NCBI RefSeq assembly: GCF_009792235.1
Contig: NZ_CP046973.1
Span: 1,550,001 to 1,614,000 of the forward strand
Direction of reading: 5' to 3'
DNA: 64,000 nucleotides
From: Microcystis aeruginosa FD4
GTDB taxonomy: Bacteria > Cyanobacteriota > Cyanobacteriia > Cyanobacteriales > Microcystaceae
Position numbers and translations under genes: made by a program. Shown here in pieces: positions 8,679-18,217 of the stretch (position 1 is the stretch's first letter; each line of letters begins with the position of its first letter). Below the pieces are notes generated by a model that made no database searches, had not been told where the DNA came from, and saw nothing but the letters and a program-made list of their open reading frames with translations.

Positions 8679-9623
8679 TCAAGAAATTTGTAAGCCAGCT
8701 AACTCAGCAATTGTGTAGGTGGGTCTGCCTTTAACTTCCTCGTAAATTCTGCCGATATATTCTCCTAGTATTCCGATGCTAATTAGCTGTACAGAACCCA
8801 GAAAAAATATAGCGATCATAATCGTGGCAAAACCCGTGATCGGTGAGTTGGGCTGCTGTAAACGCCAATATAATACTAACAGAGCCATAATCAAAGATAT
8901 CAGGGCAGAAAATAATCCTAGATAGGTGGCAAAACGTAAGGGGACACGGGAAAAAGATACTAGGCTATTAATAGCTAAAGATAAGGATTTGCTAAAGGTA
9001 TATTTTACTTCCCCGGCAAAGCGCACATCCCGCTCAAATTTAACCGCAGTTTGTGGAAAGCCAATCCAAGCGCGTAACCCACGAATATAACGATTTCTTT
9101 CGGGGAGAGAATTTAATAGCTCTACCACCTGACGATCCATTAAACAAAAGTCTCCTGTATCGGCGGGAATATCCACATCGGCTAGTCTTTTAAGCAAACG
9201 ATAAAAGAGATAGGCCGTCAGTTTTTTAAACCAACTTTCTTGTTTTCTTTTGGTTCTTTGGGCATAAACTACTTGATACCCCTCTTGCCATTTTTCAATC
9301 ATTTGGGGAATTAATTCGGGCGGATCTTGGAGGTCAGCATCTAAAACAATAATTACTTGTCCTCGGCAAAAATTAAGTCCAGCAGTTACCGCCGCTTGAT
9401 GACCAAAATTGCGGGCGAAACTGATATAACACACTCGTGAATCAGCTTTGTGCAGTTCTCGCAGCAGTTTTAAGGAACTATCTTTACTACCATCATTTAC
9501 TAGGATTAATTCTACCGCCCCATCTAAATTATTCATGACAGCACTCACCCGGCGATACAGTTCGGCAATAGTTTCTTCTTCGTTATAGATGGGGACAATC
9601 AGGGAGTATTTTAGCATTTGCAT
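8679..9623 (-). CDS. Family 2 glycosyltransferase, GtrB/DPM1-like
   Basis: 314 residues. The GT-A domain starts YSLIVPIYNEEETI, with VNDGSKDSS and the metal/nucleotide motif LDADLQDPPEL (Asp95, Asp97). The later RNRYIRGLRAWIGF segment is typical of polyprenyl-phosphate sugar transferases. Two C-terminal membrane helices (about 232-256 and 268-292) are followed by GEYIGRIYEEVKGRP. Such enzymes move a sugar from a nucleotide donor to undecaprenyl phosphate for surface glycans. The gene is isolated; no flippase or acceptor glycosyltransferase adjoins it. Confidence 0.9.
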   Translation of the reverse strand: MQMLKYSLIVPIYNEEETIAELYRRVSAVMNNLDGAVELILVNDGSKDSSLKLLRELHKADSRVCYISFARNFGHQAAVTAGLNFCRGQVIIVLDADLQDPPELIPQMIEKWQEGYQVVYAQRTKRKQESWFKKLTAYLFYRLLKRLADVDIPADTGDFCLMDRQVVELLNSLPERNRYIRGLRAWIGFPQTAVKFERDVRFAGEVKYTFSKSLSLAINSLVSFSRVPLRFATYLGLFSALISLIMALLVLYWRLQQPNSPITGFATIMIAIFFLGSVQLISIGILGEYIGRIYEEVKGRPTYTIAELAGLQIS

Positions 9624-9696
9624 AATAATATTTGATCGGTAATTGATTGAAAAATCTCACTCCTAACTGGGAGAATTATGCTGTCAATATCTTTAC

Positions 9697-10566
9697 TTAT
9701 TGAAGAAAATCCTCGATCGCCTGTCCCGTCTCTTCCGGTGCTTCTTCCGGTAAAAAATGACCACTGGCGATCGCCTGTCCCGTCACTTGATTAGCTCGCT
9801 GCTGCCAAAGAGCGATCACATCGTATTGACGTGCAATGAAACCTTTTTTTCCCCAGAGAACCAAGAGGGGAGAGGAAATTTTTCGGTCTAAATCCTGACG
9901 ATCATGCTCTAAATCGATGGTAGCGGCAGCCCGATAATCGGCACAGGTGGCGGTTATCGTGCTTAAATCTCGAAAACAACGCCGATATTCCCCCAAAGCT
10001 TCCTCTGTAAAAGCGCTAAAATCTCGCCCCCAACTTTGCAAGCAATGGTGCAGATAATAATCGGGATTAGCGGCGATCAGGGTTTCAGGAAAAGGGGAAG
10101 GCTGAATCAAGAAAAACCAATGATAGTAGGCAGTAGCAAAAGTTTTATCAGTAGCCTCGTACATCGCCAGCGTAGGTGCTATATCGAGTAAAACGATTTT
10201 TTTGACCTTTTCGGGAAAATCAAGGGCGAGACGGTGGGAAACTCGCGCCCCTCGATCGTGGCCGATTAGATAAAACTCCTGATAACCCAATTTTTCCATC
10301 AGCAATACCTGATCGAGGGCCATGACTCGTTTGCAATAATTGCTAGAATCCTCTAGGGGTAAGGGTTTATCGCTATCCCCGTAGCCGCGCAGATCCGTGG
10401 CGATCACCGTAAAATTGGCCGCTAATCGGGGGGCGATTTTATGCCACATTTGATGGGTTTGGGGATAACCATGGAGCAAAAGCAGCGGAAAACCGCGCCC
10501 ACCTTTGACACCATTGATAGTAATGCCATTAACTTCTAGTTGAAATTTCCGAAAATTTGTCAGCAT
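9697..10566 (-). CDS. Alpha/beta hydrolase, haloacetate dehalogenase/epoxide hydrolase-like
   Basis: 289 residues with the alpha/beta-hydrolase fold: oxyanion HGYPQTHQMWH, then TDLRGYGDSDKP, nucleophile elbow GHDRGARV with Asp104, and a C-terminal ASGHFLPEE histidine. An Asp nucleophile (rather than Ser) marks the dehalogenase/epoxide-hydrolase branch, and GHDRGxR with HGYPQ is the fluoroacetate-dehalogenase-like pattern. The substrate cannot be told from sequence. It is divergent from the HDAC-family gene. Confidence 0.85.
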   Translation of the reverse strand: MLTNFRKFQLEVNGITINGVKGGRGFPLLLLHGYPQTHQMWHKIAPRLAANFTVIATDLRGYGDSDKPLPLEDSSNYCKRVMALDQVLLMEKLGYQEFYLIGHDRGARVSHRLALDFPEKVKKIVLLDIAPTLAMYEATDKTFATAYYHWFFLIQPSPFPETLIAANPDYYLHHCLQSWGRDFSAFTEEALGEYRRCFRDLSTITATCADYRAAATIDLEHDRQDLDRKISSPLLVLWGKKGFIARQYDVIALWQQRANQVTGQAIASGHFLPEEAPEETGQAIEDFLQ

Positions 10567-10726
10567 TTTTGCCTCCTGTCACCTTGGGGAAAGATAATTG
10601 CATCATCTGGCAAAAGGGACCCAATCAGTAAAGTTTTTTCACTATAGCTCCTCAAGCCGCTGCTTTTCTGATAGATTAAAACTATTGGGTTGCTCAAAAA
10701 CCAGCGAGTTAAGCAGTAATTTGATT

Positions 10727-11644
10727 ATGATCTCGATTATCTATTCTGATGAATTTCTCGATCACGATACGGGTATTTACCATCCCGAAAAAGCGGCGCG
10801 TTTAACGGCGATTGTCGAGGCTTTAAAACAAACAGAATGGCAGTCAAAACTAACATGGCATTTACCGACAGCGCTCGAAATTCGTGACGAAGTAATCCCT
10901 TTGATCAAACAAGTTCATAATCAAGATTATGTTGATAGATTGCGGCGAATTTGTCAACGGGGTGGGGGAAGATTGGATGCAGATACTCCCGTTTCTGCCC
11001 GTAGTTACGATGTGGCGTTACTAGCGGTTAGTGGCTGGTTAGATGGAGTTGATCGAGTCTTATCCACCGGCGATCCTGCCTTTATTTTAGCCCGTCCCCC
11101 CGGGCATCACGCCACTTCTAATTATGGCATGGGTTTCTGTCTGTTTTCTAATGCTGCTATTGCCGCCTATTATGCTTTAGAAAACAAAAGAGTGCAAAAA
11201 GTAGCAATTCTTGATTGGGACGTGCATCACGGCAATGGCACCCAGGATATAGTCGAAAATCATCCCCAGATTGCCTATTGTTCCCTCCATCAGTTCCCCT
11301 TTTATCCTGGCACGGGAGAAGCGAGAGAAAAAGGTGAGTTTGATAATGTTTTGAATATTCCCTTATCGGCAGGAAGTACGATTAAAGATTATCAAGAACA
11401 TTTTGAGGGGCAAGTCATACCTTTTCTGAAAAATTTTCAACCGGATTTAGTGATTGTTAGTGCTGGATATGATGCCAATCAAGCGGATCCTCTGGCGGGC
11501 ATTTGTTTACACCCACAAGATTATGGAATTTTCACCAAATACCTCTTAACTCTCAATAAACCGCTGCTTTTCGGCTTAGAAGGCGGTTATGATTTAGAAA
11601 CTTTAGCTGCTTCCGTCGTCGCCACCTTAGAAGCTTTGCTCTGA
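10727..11644 (+). CDS. Histone deacetylase superfamily amidohydrolase
   Basis: 305 residues from ATG 10727. The frame is open from 10598, but the family N-terminus (MISIIYSDEFLDHDTG) fits the later start. Zinc and catalytic marks: RPPGHH (123-128), LDWDVHHGNGTQ with Asp165/His167, and SAGYDANQADPLAG. Bacterial members deacetylate small molecules (acetylpolyamines, acetoin-related) or proteins. The target here is unknown. Confidence 0.92.
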   Translation: MISIIYSDEFLDHDTGIYHPEKAARLTAIVEALKQTEWQSKLTWHLPTALEIRDEVIPLIKQVHNQDYVDRLRRICQRGGGRLDADTPVSARSYDVALLAVSGWLDGVDRVLSTGDPAFILARPPGHHATSNYGMGFCLFSNAAIAAYYALENKRVQKVAILDWDVHHGNGTQDIVENHPQIAYCSLHQFPFYPGTGEAREKGEFDNVLNIPLSAGSTIKDYQEHFEGQVIPFLKNFQPDLVIVSAGYDANQADPLAGICLHPQDYGIFTKYLLTLNKPLLFGLEGGYDLETLAASVVATLEALL

Positions 11645-11759
11645 TCCTAATCCGGGTAATCGTTACATTTCTTTAAAAAGATTGGTAACAAAGCGATCTA
11701 ATGCGGTAAGGTAAACGATCGATAGAAAAAAACCCTTGACCTAGTTGCCTTTTAAGATT

Positions 11760-12953
11760 ATGAACTCCCTTGCGCCACACCTAAAAGCCAAAGCCCTCAA
11801 ACCCAATAGTCGTCGTCCTGCGAAGGAATTGTGTAGCGAGTGCGGACTTTGTGACACTTATTATATTCACTATGTTAAAGAAGCTTGTGCTTTTCTTAAT
11901 CAACAAATCGCCGATTTAGAAGCAGAAGCACACGGCAGAAGTCGCGACTTAAATCAGGAAAATGATCTCTATTTTGGTGTTCATCAAGAGATGATGGCTG
12001 CCAAGAAAAAACAAGTTATTCCAGGGGCGCAATGGACAGGAATCGTCAGTACAATTGCCTGTGAAATGCTCAATCGTGGTTTAGTAGAAGGGGTGGTTTG
12101 TGTGCAGAATACCGCCGAGGATCGCTTTCAACCCCAGCCGATTCTCGCTCGTACTACTGAAGAAATTCTCGCCGCTAAAGTTAATAAACCGACTCTTTCT
12201 CCCAATTTATCAGTCCTAGAAGAAATTGAAAAATCGGGCATGAAACGGTTATTAGTTATCGGAGTTGGTTGTCAAATTCAAGCCCTAAGAGCAGTAGAAA
12301 AAAAATTAGGCTTAGAAAAGTTATATGTCTTAGGAACTCCCTGCGTCGATAATGTCACCCGTTCAGGACTACAAAAGTTTCTAGAAACTACCAGTCGTTC
12401 CCCAGAAACCGTGGTTCATTATGAATTTATGCAGGATTTTCGGGTACACTTTAAACACGAAGACGGCTCGATCGAAATGGTTCCCTTTTTTGGCTTAAAG
12501 ACTAATAAATTAAAAGATGTTTTTGCCCCTTCCTGTATGACTTGTTTTGATTATGTTAACTCTCTTGCTGATTTAGTTGTGGGCTATATGGGCGCACCTT
12601 TTGGCTGGCAATGGATTGTCGTTCGTAATGATACGGGCAAAGAAATGTTAGAGTTAGTTAAAGATCAATTAGATACCCAAGATGTTATGTCTAGTGGTGA
12701 TAGAAAACAGGCTGTACAAAATAGCATTCCCGCCTACGACAAAGGTGTAACATTACCGATGTGGGCGGCAAAAATGATGGGAGTAGTAATTGAAAAAATC
12801 GGGCCTAAAGGTTTAGAATACGCTCGCTTTTCCATCGATTCTCACTTTACCCGTAATTACCTTTATGTTAAACGTAATTATCCTGAAAAATTAGCGGCTC
12901 ATGTTCCTGAATATGCTAAAAAGATTGTGGAACAGTATAAATTGCCCGATTAA
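11760..12953 (+). CDS. bciB: Ferredoxin-type 3,8-divinyl (proto)chlorophyllide 8-vinyl reductase
   Basis: 397 residues from ATG 11760. It belongs to the FrhB/F420-hydrogenase beta-subunit superfamily, with an N-terminal cluster motif CSECGLC (Cys25, 28, 31) and later conserved cysteines in GVGCQIQALR, GTPCVDN and APSCMTCFDY. Length and motif order match Slr1923/BciB, which reduces the 8-vinyl group in chlorophyll synthesis using reduced ferredoxin, two [4Fe-4S] clusters and FAD. The related 7-hydroxymethyl-chlorophyll reductases belong to the same family. In cyanobacteria the single-gene context and overall sequence favour BciB. Confidence 0.88.
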   Translation: MNSLAPHLKAKALKPNSRRPAKELCSECGLCDTYYIHYVKEACAFLNQQIADLEAEAHGRSRDLNQENDLYFGVHQEMMAAKKKQVIPGAQWTGIVSTIACEMLNRGLVEGVVCVQNTAEDRFQPQPILARTTEEILAAKVNKPTLSPNLSVLEEIEKSGMKRLLVIGVGCQIQALRAVEKKLGLEKLYVLGTPCVDNVTRSGLQKFLETTSRSPETVVHYEFMQDFRVHFKHEDGSIEMVPFFGLKTNKLKDVFAPSCMTCFDYVNSLADLVVGYMGAPFGWQWIVVRNDTGKEMLELVKDQLDTQDVMSSGDRKQAVQNSIPAYDKGVTLPMWAAKMMGVVIEKIGPKGLEYARFSIDSHFTRNYLYVKRNYPEKLAAHVPEYAKKIVEQYKLPD

Positions 12954-12962
12954 TTATTCACT

Positions 12963-13699
12963 CAGGGCAAACGCATCTAATTTTTAAAAATTAGACATCC
13001 CAAGGATTTCAAGAGTTAAGAATCGAAAATTTTCGTTTCTGAATCCCTTCTACTAATTGATTAATTTGAAAAATAAGATAAGTGTCCTATTGGAGTAGAA
13101 AAAAGTCTCAAATTAGAGAAATCTAGTTTGAGAAAGAAAAATATATTCAATTTTAGTTGAAAATAATTTCTGATGAGAATTATTGATTAGTTAATATCTC
13201 AAGGAGATAATTGTTATCCCATCCAGATCGATTTCGTTTACTTCTGATGCTTCCTTTCTCGGTTTTATCTTGCTTCAATAAATTGAGAGCAATATGTCTA
13301 ATTATTGCCAAGTTTTCAGGAGCATTATCTTTTCTAATTCTCGAACTATCTTCATTAAATTCGACATCTAAAACCCAATGCAATTGATTTTCAATACTCC
13401 CATGTCCGCGAATAGATTGAGATAATTCTTGAGCCTCATGAGATAAACTGGTGATAAAATATCTAGTTTCCAACTTAGTTTTACCATTCTTTACTGTCCG
13501 ATAATATTGGACGCAAGCCACTGAATTAAGATGTTTTCATTCGCATCTTGAATCTACTAAGTCTTGGATGTTATTCAAAACTTGATAACGTCGGATTTCC
13601 GTTCGCCCATGACCTGATTCTTCAGGAATATATTCACTGTATTCATAGCCAACCCCTTGACTTAATAAAGCTTCTTTAAATAATTCATCAACTCGTTGA
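12963..13699 (-). mobile_element. ISAs1-family remnant cut by IS630 copy 2
   Basis: The left end CAGGGCAAACGCATCT (from 12963) resembles the CAGGGTAATCGCA ends of the ISAs1 copies at 42380 and 50704, and is followed by a perfect palindrome CTAATTTTTAAAAATTAG (12977-12994). A minus-strand ISAs1 transposase C-terminus lies inside. The other half of the element is missing: IS630 copy 2 starts at 13700 and the ISAs1 sequence does not resume after it. Confidence 0.7.
13180..13699 (-). pseudogene. ISAs1 transposase, C-terminal half, broken
   Basis: 13180-13521 encodes RYFITSLSHEAQ, IRGHGSIENQLHWVLDV and DSSRIRKDNAPENLA, the C-terminal hallmark of ISAs1 (H-repeat) transposases. Upstream, 13530-13699 continues the family in another frame (RVDEL, GRTEIRRYQVLN), with a stop in between. 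The N-terminal half was removed at the IS630 insertion point. Nearest in type to the fuller copies at 42.6 and 50.9 kb but clearly a different element. Confidence 0.75.
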
Positions 13700-14887
13700 T
13701 ATAGTGCGCCTAAATGATATGTAAACTAGAATGCCGACAACAATCCCGAAATATTTTAGAATAAAAGGACGACAAATATAAGTGTTTGGAGAATCAAATG
13801 GAAGCAGAACTTCAAATTCTCGAAGAGTTCATCAAAACTAATCCCGACTTCCGAGAACTGAAAAGAGCCTTAGGGGTTAAGCTGGCTTTGTCGGGATACG
13901 CTTATAGAGCAATTCAAGAAATTATTGGAGTGACCCCCAGATTCATTGCTAAATGGAAAAAGGAATTTATTTCAGCAGGAATTGAGGGGATTATCTTGAA
14001 GTATAAAGGTTCGAGAACCTATCTAAATGCCGAGGAAAAACAAGAATTAATTCAATGGATTATCAACCAGAGTCACTGGGATATTGGGGAGCTAGAAACT
14101 TATGTACTAGAAACTTATGAGGTTGTGTTTAAATCGAGACAGAGCTACTACCAATTGCTAAAAGAAGCGAGAATTAGCTGGCCAAAGGCGGAACAAGTAA
14201 ACCCGAAAAAAGCTCCAGAAGAGGTCAAAAAAAAGAATAAAGAAATCAGTCAATTATTGGAGAGCAAAAAAGAGGAGATTCGGTCGGGAAAGCTGGTGGT
14301 GTACTTGCTTGATGAATGTCATCTGGTCTGGAAAGATGTTCTAGGCTATCTCTGGAACTTTATTAAAGAAAGACTAAAAGAAGGTCAAAATCCCTCAGAG
14401 TTACTCGAAAGAACTTTGGTAAAAATTGAGAATGAAAAAGAGAGACAAACTTATTATGGAGCTTTAAATTTAGAGGGCAAAGAATTTATTTTAGCTCCCT
14501 ACAAGGCAGGGAAGGTCGAGAATACAGTAGATTTCTTGAAAAAACTAATTCAAAGCAACCCTAGGCGAAAAATACTGATTATTTGGGATGGAGCTTCCTA
14601 TCATGCGGGAGAAGATATGAGCAAATTCCTTACTGAACAAAATCAGGGTTTATCCCCAGAAGATTGGCAGATTACCTGTCATAAATTTGCTCGATACGCT
14701 CCCGAAGAAAATCCAGTAGAAGCAATTTGGCTACAGTTAAAAAATCTTTTGAGAAGATTTTATTGGTTGGCCAAAAGTTTTCGAGTGGTTAAACGCCTGT
14801 TCGAGTTTTTTGCCAAATTTCAATTATTTAATTTTCCTAACCTTAAGAAATCCGATGCCTTTTCACAATTCATTTAGGCGCACTATA
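13700..14887 (+). mobile_element. IS630-family insertion sequence (IS630 copy 2), apparently intact
   Basis: Perfect 18-bp terminal inverted repeats, TATAGTGCGCCTAAATGA (13700-13717) and its complement (14870-14887), include the TA target. One uninterrupted transposase gene fills the element, and its TAG stop lies inside the right terminal repeat. The ends differ from those of IS630 copy 1, so the two are separate elements. Confidence 0.88.
13798..14877 (+). CDS. IS630-family transposase
   Basis: 359 residues from ATG 13798 (the frame opens earlier at TTG 13786). An N-terminal HTH region (GYAYRAIQEIIGVTP RFIAKWKK) and a winged-helix second half are followed by the DDE core: LLDECHLVWKD, IWDGASYHAG and APEENPVEAIW. 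Length is normal for the family and there is no frameshift, so this is one of the few transposases here likely to be active. Confidence 0.9.
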   Translation: MEAELQILEEFIKTNPDFRELKRALGVKLALSGYAYRAIQEIIGVTPRFIAKWKKEFISAGIEGIILKYKGSRTYLNAEEKQELIQWIINQSHWDIGELETYVLETYEVVFKSRQSYYQLLKEARISWPKAEQVNPKKAPEEVKKKNKEISQLLESKKEEIRSGKLVVYLLDECHLVWKDVLGYLWNFIKERLKEGQNPSELLERTLVKIENEKERQTYYGALNLEGKEFILAPYKAGKVENTVDFLKKLIQSNPRRKILIIWDGASYHAGEDMSKFLTEQNQGLSPEDWQITCHKFARYAPEENPVEAIWLQLKNLLRRFYWLAKSFRVVKRLFEFFAKFQLFNFPNLKKSDAFSQFI

Positions 14888-14896
14888 GTCGATGGT

Positions 14897-14958
14897 GGTG
14901 CGTTACGACGGATTGTTAGCTTGAAGTTAAAGCGGAAATTTTGGCCGTCTAACGCACC
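14897..14958. repeat. Palindromic repeat (GGTGCGTTA type)
   Basis: GGTGCGTTACGACGG (14897-14911) is mirrored by CCGTCTAACGCACC (14945-14958) around ~33 bp of spacer. This is a REP/MITE-like hairpin just outside IS630 copy 2. 15000-15140 contains nothing recognisable. Confidence 0.6.
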
Positions 14959-15140
14959 CTACGTTTTTCTGGATGTTGTCAAAATTTCTCTTGACAAAGG
15001 CGACTTGACATGATATTATATTCATAATGGGAAATCCGTGCGCCTACAGACTCTCTTTTCCAACGGTCTTAACTATGATTGATGTGATTATTTGATTGAC
15101 TATGATTGGTTCATTCAATCAATCTTCATCTCTAATCCAC

Positions 15141-15237
15141 TATAACGGTTCGCAGTCGTATGAGGTACATTATCACCGACTACAAACCAGTCCAAGCAAA
15201 GCTTTGCCTGTATCTCACTCTATTGCGTATCGCTATA
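15141..15237. mobile_element. 97-bp MITE with IS630 copy 1-like ends
   Basis: The ends 15141-15169 (TATAACGG..ATGAGGTACA) and 15209-15237 (complement TATAGCGA..GTGAGATACA) are 29-bp imperfect inverted repeats. Length and inner border match the 29-bp ends of IS630 copy 1 at 1446-2537 (TATAGCGG..ATGAGGTACA). The 39-bp centre is non-coding. It is best read as a non-autonomous derivative mobilised by that IS630 type. Confidence 0.72.
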
Positions 15238-15249
15238 AATCAATCTGAG

Positions 15250-15429
15250 TCTTCGTTACTTGCTATGGTTCGATCGGGGGGTATAAATCGACTAAATCCT
15301 TATCTGGCAAGAGACTTAATTGATTAGTTCGTTCTAGAGCGAAAACAATTGACAAAAATCGCAGCAATGTCTTTCTCTATAATAGTTTCATCCCTTATAA
15401 CCTCGTCCATTGCATAACACGAACCGAAG
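15250..15429. repeat. Second copy of the 180-bp remnant found at 8301-8480
   Basis: Nearly the same 180 bases as 8301-8480, in the same orientation, with stops in every long frame. A shared 22-bp piece AGTAGTCGTGCAAAATTAAT(TT) at 15611-15632 also occurs at 8259-8280, so a larger degraded unit was duplicated. 15430-15670 otherwise holds no gene I can support. Confidence 0.7.
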
Positions 15430-15670
15430 AGCCATCAATCTTTAAACCTCTAACTTGATCATGACTTTTCTGATCAATATCTTTTTGTGGCTCCTGTCCG
15501 GCTTACTCAAATATCAGCCTAGCACAGAACAAAATCTCCCCTAGTTCACCTGTATTTACTTGTCCAGCGTTGTCGTTCTCACCATACTATCAAGAATGGT
15601 TCTATTCATAAGTAGTCGTGCAAAATTAATTTCCTAGTCGAGACTCCGAGACTCCTGAATTCAGCAAACC

Positions 15671-16426
15671 CTAATTACTATTGATCCGACTTAAAAAGGC
15701 TTGCAGGCGCTCGCTGTGGGGATGATTAAAGAAGGTGTCGGGATCGCCTGCTTCTTCGATGACACCTTGATTGAAGAACAAAACCTTGTTAGAGACTTCC
15801 TTAGCGAACTGCATTTCGTGGGTGACGACTACCATAGTCATACCCTCATCGGCCAATTGACGCATAACGTTTAACACTTCCCCGACCAATTCCGGATCCA
15901 GGGCCGAAGTGGGTTCATCAAATAAAATCACCTCTGGTTTCATGCAGAGACTGCGAGCGATCGCCACCCGTTGTTTTTGTCCTCCCGATAACTGGTCGGG
16001 ATAAACATCGGCTTTTGGGGCCAATCCCACCTTTTCCAGATAATGAATTGCCGTATCCTTAGCCTCATTTTCCGAGTGGTGTAAGACTTGCTTGGGGGCT
16101 AACATCAAGTTTTGTAAAACGGTGAGATGGGGAAAAAGATTAAAGTGTTGAAACACCATACTTACCCGGCTGCGTAACTTGCGGAGAACTGATTGATTTA
16201 ACTTCGGGGAAGAGATGTCAATTCCCATCACCTCCAAGCGGCCGCCGTTAATTGTTTCCAAACGATTGAGACAGCGTAAAAAGGTACTTTTGCCGCAGCC
16301 AGAGGGACCGATTACCGATACCACATCCCCTTGATAAAGAGTGCCTGTAACTCCTTTAAGTACCTCTAAAGAGCCGTAACTTTTGCGTAAACCTTCACTA
16401 ACAATCACAGGGGTAGTAGTGGTCAT
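15671..16426 (-). CDS. bgtA: Amino-acid ABC transporter ATPase (GlnQ/BgtA type)
   Basis: 251 residues. Walker A GPSGCGKST, signature LSGGQKQRVAIARSL, Walker B ILFDEPTSALDPE and switch VTHEM are all intact. The sequence is typical of polar amino-acid importers. It is divergently placed from the fused binding-protein/permease gene at 16625. In Synechocystis BgtA (ATPase) and BgtB (fusion) together import basic amino acids and glutamine, though there the genes are not adjacent. Here the adjacency supports the same pairing. Confidence 0.88.
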   Translation of the reverse strand: MTTTTPVIVSEGLRKSYGSLEVLKGVTGTLYQGDVVSVIGPSGCGKSTFLRCLNRLETINGGRLEVMGIDISSPKLNQSVLRKLRSRVSMVFQHFNLFPHLTVLQNLMLAPKQVLHHSENEAKDTAIHYLEKVGLAPKADVYPDQLSGGQKQRVAIARSLCMKPEVILFDEPTSALDPELVGEVLNVMRQLADEGMTMVVVTHEMQFAKEVSNKVLFFNQGVIEEAGDPDTFFNHPHSERLQAFLSRINSN

Positions 16427-16624
16427 GATGTCCTCTCGTAAAAAATTTTACATTCTGTATAAAGGTATCGAGATTAGTTTCTGCTAGATTGTATCCTTGA
16501 CGACATTTTATCAAGAGGAATAATCATAATACTCAAATAGTCTCTCTACATCTGTCTTAGGTGAGGAGTAGGACGAAATCCTTAACTTAATTGAGTAAAA
16601 AAATCAAGGAGTAAAACTTAAAAA

Positions 16625-18136
16625 ATGATTAAATTTTGGCGAGGGCGGGCGGTGCAGAGAGTCATCTTTGCCTTGTTAGGATTAGTTTTAGCGCTCGGAT
16701 TAACTGTTATTCCCGCTTTTTCTCAGACTCCTCCTAATCCTTTTCGAGTCGCCACAGAAGCGACTTTTCCACCCTTTGAATTTCAACAAGGGGGACAATT
16801 AACCGGGTTTGATATCGATTTAATGCGGGCAATTGGCAAGGAAGCTGATCTCAACATTGACTTGAGAAATTTACCCTTTGATGGTATTATTCCGGCCCTA
16901 CAAGCAAGAACAGTGGAAGCCGCTATTAGTGGCATGACAATCACCTCTGAACGCGCCCAAGCGATTTCTTTTTCTCGACCTTATTTTAGGGCTGGTTTAG
17001 CGATCGCTGTTCGGGAAGATAATAAGACGATTAAAAATTTTGAAGACTTAAAAGGCAAAAGAATTGCCGTCCAAATTGGCACAACGGGAGCCTTAGAAGC
17101 AACAAAAATACCTGGAGCAGTGGTTAGTCAATTTGACTCGGCGGCTTTAGCTTTGCAGGAATTAATTAATGGTCGAGTTGAGGCGGTAGTTAACGATAAA
17201 CCCGTAACTTTGTATGCCATTAAAGAAGCGGGTTTGCGGGGAGTAAAGGTGGTCGGAGAATTATTAACGGAGGAATTCTACGGCATTGCTTTACCCAAAA
17301 ATTCCCCCTATCTCCAGTTAATTAATGATGCTCTCGGTCGAGTCATAGAAAGTGGTCAGTACGATGTTATTTTTCGGCAATGGTTTGGAGAAAAACCGCC
17401 AGTATTACCCTTAGTTGCTCCAGCTTTAAAGAATTTACAGGAATCGAGTTTTAACTGGGGAGAATTATTCTATAACCTGATTGTGAAAGGGGTTCCCTGG
17501 ACAATTCTGTTAACGGTTCTGTCTTTTCTTTTCGGGTTAATCGGTGGAACTTTAGTGGCTATTGCCCTGATTTCTCCCTACAAATGGTTAAAAATAATTT
17601 GCCGCATCTATGTGGATTTCTTTCGGGGAACACCGATGCTGGTGCAATTATTCTTGATCTATTTTGGTTTGCCCGGGTTGTTCCGAGAAATTGGCTTAAA
17701 TATCGACTTAGATCGTTTACCGGCGGCCTTATTTGCCCTAAGTTTAAATGTGGCGGCCTATTTAGCTGAAATTATGCGCGGCGGTATTCAATCGATCGAT
17801 AATGGTCAATGGGAAGCTTGTTCTAGTTTAGGAATGTCCCCAGCACAAACCATGCGCGAGGTGATTTTTCCCCAAGCTTTTCGCAGGATGTTGCCACCGT
17901 TGGGGAATGAATTTATCACCCTAATTAAAGATACCAGTTTAGCGGCAGTAATCGGTTTTGAAGAATTATTCCGGCAAGGTCAATTAATGGTAGCCACTAC
18001 CTATAAAGCTTTCGAGATTTATATCGCTGTTGCTTTAGTTTATTTGGTTTTAACTACCCTTTCCTCTGTGGTATTTAAGCGCTTAGAGATTTCTATGGAT
18101 CCCCTACATAAATCTAAACAGGATCAGAAAGCCTAG
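16625..18136 (+). CDS. bgtB: Fused periplasmic-binding/permease protein of amino-acid ABC transporter
   Basis: 503 residues. Signal peptide 1-34 (ends PAFSQ), substrate-binding domain ~38-260 (FRVATEATFPPFEF, GFDIDLMRAIG, SGMTITSERA), then a permease with about five membrane helices from ~290. The ATPase-contact EAA loop reads GQWEACSSLGMSPAQTMREV. Fusing the binding protein to the permease in one chain is the BgtB architecture. It is transcribed away from bgtA across a ~200-bp shared promoter region. Confidence 0.92.
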   Translation: MIKFWRGRAVQRVIFALLGLVLALGLTVIPAFSQTPPNPFRVATEATFPPFEFQQGGQLTGFDIDLMRAIGKEADLNIDLRNLPFDGIIPALQARTVEAAISGMTITSERAQAISFSRPYFRAGLAIAVREDNKTIKNFEDLKGKRIAVQIGTTGALEATKIPGAVVSQFDSAALALQELINGRVEAVVNDKPVTLYAIKEAGLRGVKVVGELLTEEFYGIALPKNSPYLQLINDALGRVIESGQYDVIFRQWFGEKPPVLPLVAPALKNLQESSFNWGELFYNLIVKGVPWTILLTVLSFLFGLIGGTLVAIALISPYKWLKIICRIYVDFFRGTPMLVQLFLIYFGLPGLFREIGLNIDLDRLPAALFALSLNVAAYLAEIMRGGIQSIDNGQWEACSSLGMSPAQTMREVIFPQAFRRMLPPLGNEFITLIKDTSLAAVIGFEELFRQGQLMVATTYKAFEIYIAVALVYLVLTTLSSVVFKRLEISMDPLHKSKQDQKA

Positions 18137-18217
18137 GGGCAACAGATGGGAACTGATAAGTGATAGGGCAAAATTAACTTCTTGGTTAGGATAGGCAAGC
18201 GGCAAGAGGTAGTTAGA

